Assembly: GCA_944385065.1 (NCBI GenBank)
Contig: CALWVX010000076.1
Location: forward strand, 1 to 8,420
Length of the DNA: 8,420 nt
Direction of reading: 5' to 3'
Source of the DNA: an uncultured Oscillospiraceae bacterium
GTDB lineage: Bacteria > Bacillota > Clostridia > Oscillospirales > Oscillospiraceae
Under the pieces are notes generated by a model. That model saw only the letters and a program-made list of their open reading frames with translations. It was not told where the DNA came from and did not search any database. The position numbers and the translations under genes are program-made. Position 1 is the first letter of the stretch. Each line of letters starts with the position of its first letter. Shown here piece by piece: positions 6,037-8,420 of the stretch.

Positions 6037-6590
6037 TCCCCCGGTTCCAGCCCCCACAGAGAGGCCAGCTGCCGCTCCGGCTGCGCCGGATAGTGCCCGT
6101 CGATCCAGAGGCAGTCCGCGCCGTGCCGCCGGCACTGCTCCAGCGTCTCGGCATTATCGCGGATCAGATGTTCCATGGTGCACTGCGAGTCGTCCAGTCT
6201 GCGCTCGATTATGTCGGCATAGCGCCGAATCTCCCTGTAGCGGCTCCGGATGTACGCCTCGCTCATCACCAGACAGCAGAAGCGGATGGACGGCAGCTCG
6301 TCCGGTCCAAAGTCCCGGGCCCAGTCAAAGGGGATATAGCAGCCCTCCACCGTGAGATTCTGCCGGTTCTCCACCGCCGTCCTGATCATCTCCCGGACAA
6401 TGGGCCAGAGATACCCGGTCAGCGCCCGGTCGTCGCTCTCCGGCGTCAGGGATGTGTTCCCGCTCCGGATCAGCCCCATCTTCAGGTGGTCGATGGACAG
6501 ATACGGATAGCCGTACCGCTCCAGAAGCCTCTGGGCCAAGGCAGTCTTTCCCGTGTGGGACGCCCCCGCAATCAAAAAAACCATCGCCAT
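6033..6590 (-). CDS. P-loop NTPase / small-molecule kinase-like protein
   Basis: This is a 185-aa P-loop protein of the zeta-toxin/AAA_33/phosphoglycerate-kinase-like grouping, whose substrate I cannot assign. Residues 9-16 are a perfect Walker A, GASHTGKT. SIDHLK follows (Asp34), then VEGCYIPFDW (81-90), in the place where such kinases carry a substrate or Walker B acidic residue. An Arg-rich helix (RSRYREIRRYADIIERR, about 115-131) resembles the lid of nucleotide-type kinases. The ending is LWIDGHYPAQ with no further domain. The frame is open upstream to 6770, but the ATG at 6590 has GGAGG (6597-6601) six bases upstream and lies downstream of a good promoter, so the shorter form is used. 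It is monocistronic and convergent with thiN. No antitoxin-like gene is next to it, so a toxin role is unlikely. Confidence 0.85.
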   Translation of the reverse strand: MAMVFLIAGASHTGKTALAQRLLERYGYPYLSIDHLKMGLIRSGNTSLTPESDDRALTGYLWPIVREMIRTAVENRQNLTVEGCYIPFDWARDFGPDELPSIRFCCLVMSEAYIRSRYREIRRYADIIERRLDDSQCTMEHLIRDNAETLEQCRRHGADCLWIDGHYPAQPERQLASLWGLEPGD

Positions 6591-6596
6591 CGCTCC

Positions 6597-6601
6597 CCTC
6601 C
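6597..6601 (-). promoter_or_regulatory. Ribosome binding site fixing the kinase start
   Basis: GGAGG on the minus strand, six bases before the ATG at 6590 and twelve before a second in-frame ATG two codons later. It selects the MAMVFLIAGA start over the long upstream extension. Confidence 0.75.
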
Positions 6602-6615
6602 GTGTTTTCCCCTCC

Positions 6616-6644
6616 ATTGTACTACGCCGGGCAATGCGGGGCAA
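6616..6644 (-). promoter_or_regulatory. Promoter of the P-loop kinase gene
   Basis: On the minus strand, -35 TTGCCC (6639-6644) and -10 TACAAT (6616-6621, five of six) are 17 nt apart. The predicted start near 6609 leaves a leader of about 19 nt. Its position inside the longer open frame argues against any start upstream of 6590. Confidence 0.72.
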
Positions 6645-6670
6645 GGCCGGCGGAAAGCCTGTCTTTTCCC

Positions 6671-6699
6671 TTGCCTTTTGGTGCGCGCTGTGATATAGT
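6671..6699 (+). promoter_or_regulatory. Promoter of smpB (extended -10)
   Basis: -35 TTGCCT (6671-6676), a 17-nt spacer and -10 TATAGT (6694-6699). TGA immediately before the -10 forms an extended TGn element. Transcription should start near 6706, about 27 nt before smpB. It is back-to-back with the kinase promoter. Confidence 0.8.
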
Positions 6700-6732
6700 T
6701 TTGTTCCAGGTCCGGCGAGAGGAGGTGTCCCC

Positions 6733-7194
6733 ATGGGCGAGTCGGTCAAGGTGATAGCCAAAAACAGCAAAGCCTACCACGACTATTTCATTGAAGAGAA
6801 GTACGAGGCCGGCATCGAGCTGGCGGGCACCGAGGTCAAGTCCATCCGTCAGGGCCATGTGAACCTGAAGGATTCCTTCTGCATCGTCAAGGACGGGCAG
6901 ATGTCCGTGGTGGGCATGCATGTCAGCCCCTATGAGAAGGGAAACATCTTCAACAAAGACCCCCTGCGGCAGCGCCGCCTGCTGATGCACAAGCGGGAGA
7001 TTTTAAAGCTCTTCGCCCGCATCAAACAGGACGGCTATTCCCTGATTCCCCTGTCCATCTACTTCCGGGGGCCCAGAGTCAAGCTGGAGATCGGCCTGGC
7101 CCGGGGCAAGAAGCTGTACGACAAGCGGGAGTCGGCCGCCCGGCGGGACGCCAAGCGGGAAATGGACCGGGCCATGAAGGCCCGAAACCGATAA
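6733..7194 (+). CDS. smpB: SmpB, tmRNA-binding protein
   Basis: SmpB binds the tRNA-like end of tmRNA, delivers it to ribosomes stalled without a stop codon, and mimics the missing anticodon stem. It is 153 aa, a normal length. Typical sequences are [40 protein letters not shown], the [12 protein letters not shown] region, and [11 protein letters not shown]. Near the end comes [13 protein letters not shown], then the basic tail ([17 protein letters not shown]) that becomes helical in the mRNA channel. The start is an ATG at 6733 with AGGAGG (6720-6725) seven bases upstream. It is 35 nt ahead of the isomerase gene with no terminator between, so the two are probably co-transcribed. Its RNA partner ssrA lies only about 860 bases downstream. 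Confidence 0.98.
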   Translation: MGESVKVIAKNSKAYHDYFIEEKYEAGIELAGTEVKSIRQGHVNLKDSFCIVKDGQMSVVGMHVSPYEKGNIFNKDPLRQRRLLMHKREILKLFARIKQDGYSLIPLSIYFRGPRVKLEIGLARGKKLYDKRESAARRDAKREMDRAMKARNR

Positions 7195-7229
7195 AATCCA
7201 ACTACCTCAGTGAGAAAGGATGTTGTCTG

Positions 7230-7751
7230 ATGGCACAAAATCCCATTGTCACCATTGAAATGGAGGACGGCGGGGTCATCCGGGCGGAGCTCTACCCCGA
7301 TGTGGCCCCCAACAGCGTGAACAACTTTATCAGCCTGATCCGGAAGGGCTTTTACGACGGCTTGATCTTCCACCGGGTCATCCCCGGCTTCATGATCCAG
7401 GGCGGCTGCCCCAACGGCAACGGCATGGGCGGCCCGGGCTACTCCATCAAGGGCGAGTTTGCCAGCAACGGCTTTGCAAACAATCTGGCCCACGACCGGG
7501 GCGTGCTGTCCATGGCCCGGGCCATGGATCCGAATTCCGCCGGCAGCCAGTTCTTCATCATGGTGGAGAAGGCTCCCCACCTGGACGGGGACTACGCCGC
7601 CTTCGGCAAAGTCATCGAGGGCATGGAGGTGGCCGATGCCATTGTCTCCGCCAAGGCCGACTGGAACGACCGTCCCCGTCAGCCTCAGCGCATGAAGAAG
7701 GTCACCGTGGATACCTTCGGCGCGGACTACCCCGAGCCGGAGAAGGTTTGA
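7230..7751 (+). CDS. Cyclophilin-type peptidyl-prolyl cis-trans isomerase
   Basis: This is a cytoplasmic prolyl isomerase; no signal peptide is visible. It is a single cyclophilin domain of 173 aa. Active-site residues are visible in FHRVIPGFMIQGG (Arg49, Phe54, Met55, Gln57), in GVLSMARAMD (with SAGSQFFIMV following) and in the PHLDGDYAAFGKV segment. Where human cyclophilin A has Trp121 and His126, this protein has His117 and Tyr122. That pattern is common in bacterial cyclophilins and predicts weak cyclosporin binding. The start is an ATG at 7230 with AAAGGA nine bases upstream. It follows smpB by 35 nt and is closed by a strong terminator at 7773-7815, so smpB and this gene form one operon. 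Relatives are annotated ppiB or ppiA, and I do not choose between the symbols. Confidence 0.95.
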   Translation: MAQNPIVTIEMEDGGVIRAELYPDVAPNSVNNFISLIRKGFYDGLIFHRVIPGFMIQGGCPNGNGMGGPGYSIKGEFASNGFANNLAHDRGVLSMARAMDPNSAGSQFFIMVEKAPHLDGDYAAFGKVIEGMEVADAIVSAKADWNDRPRQPQRMKKVTVDTFGADYPEPEKV

Positions 7752-7772
7752 TCCTCCCCGAGTAAGCGACTC

Positions 7773-7815
7773 CCGTACCGGCGCGCAAAGGCGCGCCGGT
7801 ACGGTCCCAGTTTTT
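7773..7815 (+). terminator. Intrinsic terminator of the smpB-isomerase operon
   Basis: This is a perfect 14-bp stem, CCGTACCGGCGCGC (7773-7786) paired with GCGCGCCGGTACGG (7791-7804), with an AAAG loop. TTTTT follows at 7811-7815 and then GATTTT. It begins 22 nt after the isomerase stop codon. There is a six-base gap between stem and T-run. It separates the operon from ssrA. Confidence 0.88.
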
Positions 7816-7849
7816 GATTTTCCCAAACCAGAACGGTTTTCTCCCAAAC

Positions 7850-7897
7850 GGCGGCGAAGCCGCCAGCCAAACCGAAGCCCAGCGCAGGCGGATTTGG
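7850..7897. repeat. Hairpin-pair repeat, unit 1
   Basis: A perfect 6-bp hairpin with GAA loop (7850-7864) is followed by a second inverted repeat (CCAAA at 7867-7871, TTTGG at 7893-7897) whose interior carries AGCCCAGC (7876-7883). It is matched by unit 2, about 73-74 nt downstream. Confidence 0.6.
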
Positions 7898-7921
7898 AGA
7901 AGATCGTAGTTTCGTTCCTTA

Positions 7922-7974
7922 TGCTGCCGAAGGCAGCAAACAAACTCGGAGCCCAGCACAGCGGGTCCGAGTTT
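7922..7974. repeat. Hairpin-pair repeat, unit 2
   Basis: A perfect 7-bp hairpin with the same GAA loop (7922-7938) is followed by an inverted repeat with 9-bp arms (7942-7950 and 7966-7974). Its interior also carries AGCCCAGC (7950-7957). The order of parts is the same as in unit 1. The arms have changed sequence but still pair, suggesting conserved structure or a repeat family. Confidence 0.6.
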
Positions 7975-8051
7975 GAGAGGAGACACAGCGGAATGAGCGA
8001 GCTTTCGGCTTTAGCCGGAAGCGAGGGATATGGAGCTTGTGTCGACGACGC

Positions 8052-8420
8052 GGGGGCGTACCGGTTTCGACGGGGACACGGAAGTGGGAATAGCGGGCGG
8101 TGGCGCCTGGCCACCTTAAAACGGGCACTTCTTTATAAATTAAAGAACAACGAAAATTACGCTTACGCTGCTTAATTAACAGCAGCCGTCCAACCCGGAA
8201 GGACCACGAGCCGGGATTGGGCGTCGTTTAGTGGTGCACGTGCGCCGGCAAAGCTTTGCGCCGGCCATGAATCATGAAGCTCACCTGACCCTCGGGCGTG
8301 ACGGCTTGCCCGGGGTGACGGGAACAGGGAGAGCAAGACTCCCGCAATAACCGTCTGCGCCCGGAGAAGTTTCCATGGAAGGGTTTTCGGACGGGAGTTC
8401 GACTCTCCCCGCCTCCACCA
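8052..8420 (+). ncRNA. ssrA: tmRNA (transfer-messenger RNA), complete
   Basis: tmRNA, with SmpB, rescues stalled ribosomes and adds a degradation tag to the unfinished protein. The 5' end GGGGGCG (8052-8058) pairs with CGCCTCC before the 3' ACCA. The third pair is G-U, the alanyl-tRNA synthetase identity element. The 5' side carries the diagnostic GGTTTCGACGGGG, and the 3' side a T-arm GGGAG-TTCGACT-CTCCC. An early pseudoknot is visible as GGTGG/CCACC, with GCCU pairing to GGGC (ending near 8126). The tag frame ends NNENYAYAA-stop at 8173-8175. Directly around its stop is the usual hairpin GCTGCT/AGCAGC. Further GC-rich pairings (such as GCCGGC/GCCGGC around 8250) fit the later pseudoknots. 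The CCA is encoded and the gene ends at the last base of the window. Length is 369 nt, typical for a one-piece tmRNA. Confidence 0.97.
8146..8175 (+). other. tmRNA tag reading frame, C-terminal part (NNENYAYAA)
   Basis: Codons AAC AAC GAA AAT TAC GCT TAC GCT GCT TAA. Aligned to the well-known ANDENYALAA tag, Leu is replaced by Tyr. The codon aligned with the usual Ala resume codon is AAG (8143-8145). The only in-frame Ala codon upstream in the leader (GCA at 8125) falls in the first pseudoknot, so the exact resume point is not settled by sequence alone. Confidence 0.8.

Larger units (their letters stand above)
7816..8051 (+). other. Noncoding spacer upstream of ssrA, filled with tandem hairpins
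   Basis: I see no plausible gene here. The 236 bases contain a short hairpin GGCGGC-GAA-GCCGCC (7850-7864) and a second with arms CCAAA/TTTGG (7867-7897). A third is TGCTGCC-GAA-GGCAGCA (7922-7938), and a fourth has 9-bp arms AAACTCGGA/TCCGAGTTT (7942-7974). A last hairpin (8002-8021) sits inside longer arms GACACA (7982-7987) and TGTGTC (8038-8043). The first pair and second pair form an imperfect tandem duplication. No convincing vegetative promoter for ssrA was found. Confidence 0.6.

Noticed and set aside
5233..6135. 300-codon minus-strand frame antisense to thiN
   Set aside because: Composition and lack of a start signal mark it as a shadow; it also overlaps both divergent promoters.
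6571..6583. Run of seven A's (seven T's in the kinase gene) as a programmed slippage site
   Set aside because: The frame continues normally through a good Walker A, and neither alternative frame offers a useful product.
7059..8114. 351-codon minus-strand frame spanning smpB, the isomerase and the ssrA 5' end
   Set aside because: It crosses the terminator and a conserved RNA gene and has no recognisable domain; it is a high-GC shadow.
7894..8175. Plus-strand ORF of 93 codons ending in the tmRNA tag
   Set aside because: Its C-terminus is the tmRNA tag frame and the upstream part is hairpin spacer without a ribosome binding site. It is not an independent protein gene.

Overview
The window looks like a piece of a high-GC Gram-positive (Bacillota/Clostridia) chromosome, plausibly a gut Oscillospirales relative. 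That placement is inference. It rests on the hrcA-grpE-dnaK order under a perfect CIRCE operator, strong AGGAGG ribosome binding sites, vegetative promoters with 17-nt spacers, GC-rich third codon positions, and the protein flavours (SmpB, ThiN, a P-loop kinase resembling clostridial ones). No phage, transposase, tRNA, rRNA or CRISPR sequence was seen.

Layout. Positions 1-2374 (minus strand) hold the class I heat-shock operon: a sigma-A-type promoter (2346-2374), CIRCE (2315-2341), a 216-nt GC-rich leader carrying a 45-nt direct repeat, hrcA, grpE, an overlooked 48-codon membrane-protein ORF (247-393), and the first 67 codons of dnaK, which leaves the window at base 1. Next on the minus strand is a MATE-family transporter (2469-3845) with its own promoter and a strong intrinsic terminator just upstream of the heat-shock promoter. 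A class V cysteine desulfurase (4049-5188) follows, also on the minus strand. It is divergent from thiamine pyrophosphokinase (thiN, 5365-6036, plus), and each has a clear promoter. ThiN runs tail-to-tail into a P-loop kinase-like protein (6033-6590, minus), with a 4-bp overlap at the stop codons. That gene is divergent from smpB (6733-7194, plus), again with a promoter for each direction. smpB is followed by a cyclophilin-type peptidyl-prolyl isomerase (7230-7751), a strong terminator, about 240 bases of tandem hairpins, and the complete tmRNA gene ssrA (8052-8420), which ends exactly at its CCA.

How the parts work together. Two protein-quality systems flank the window: the HrcA-controlled GrpE/DnaK chaperone operon at the left, and the SmpB/tmRNA ribosome-rescue pair, with a folding isomerase between them, at the right. 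The middle is metabolic and transport genes, each apparently transcribed from its own promoter. The least explained items are the small membrane ORF inside the chaperone operon, the repeat-bearing hrcA leader, the tandem hairpins in front of ssrA, and a tmRNA tag ending in YAYAA rather than the more usual ALAA.
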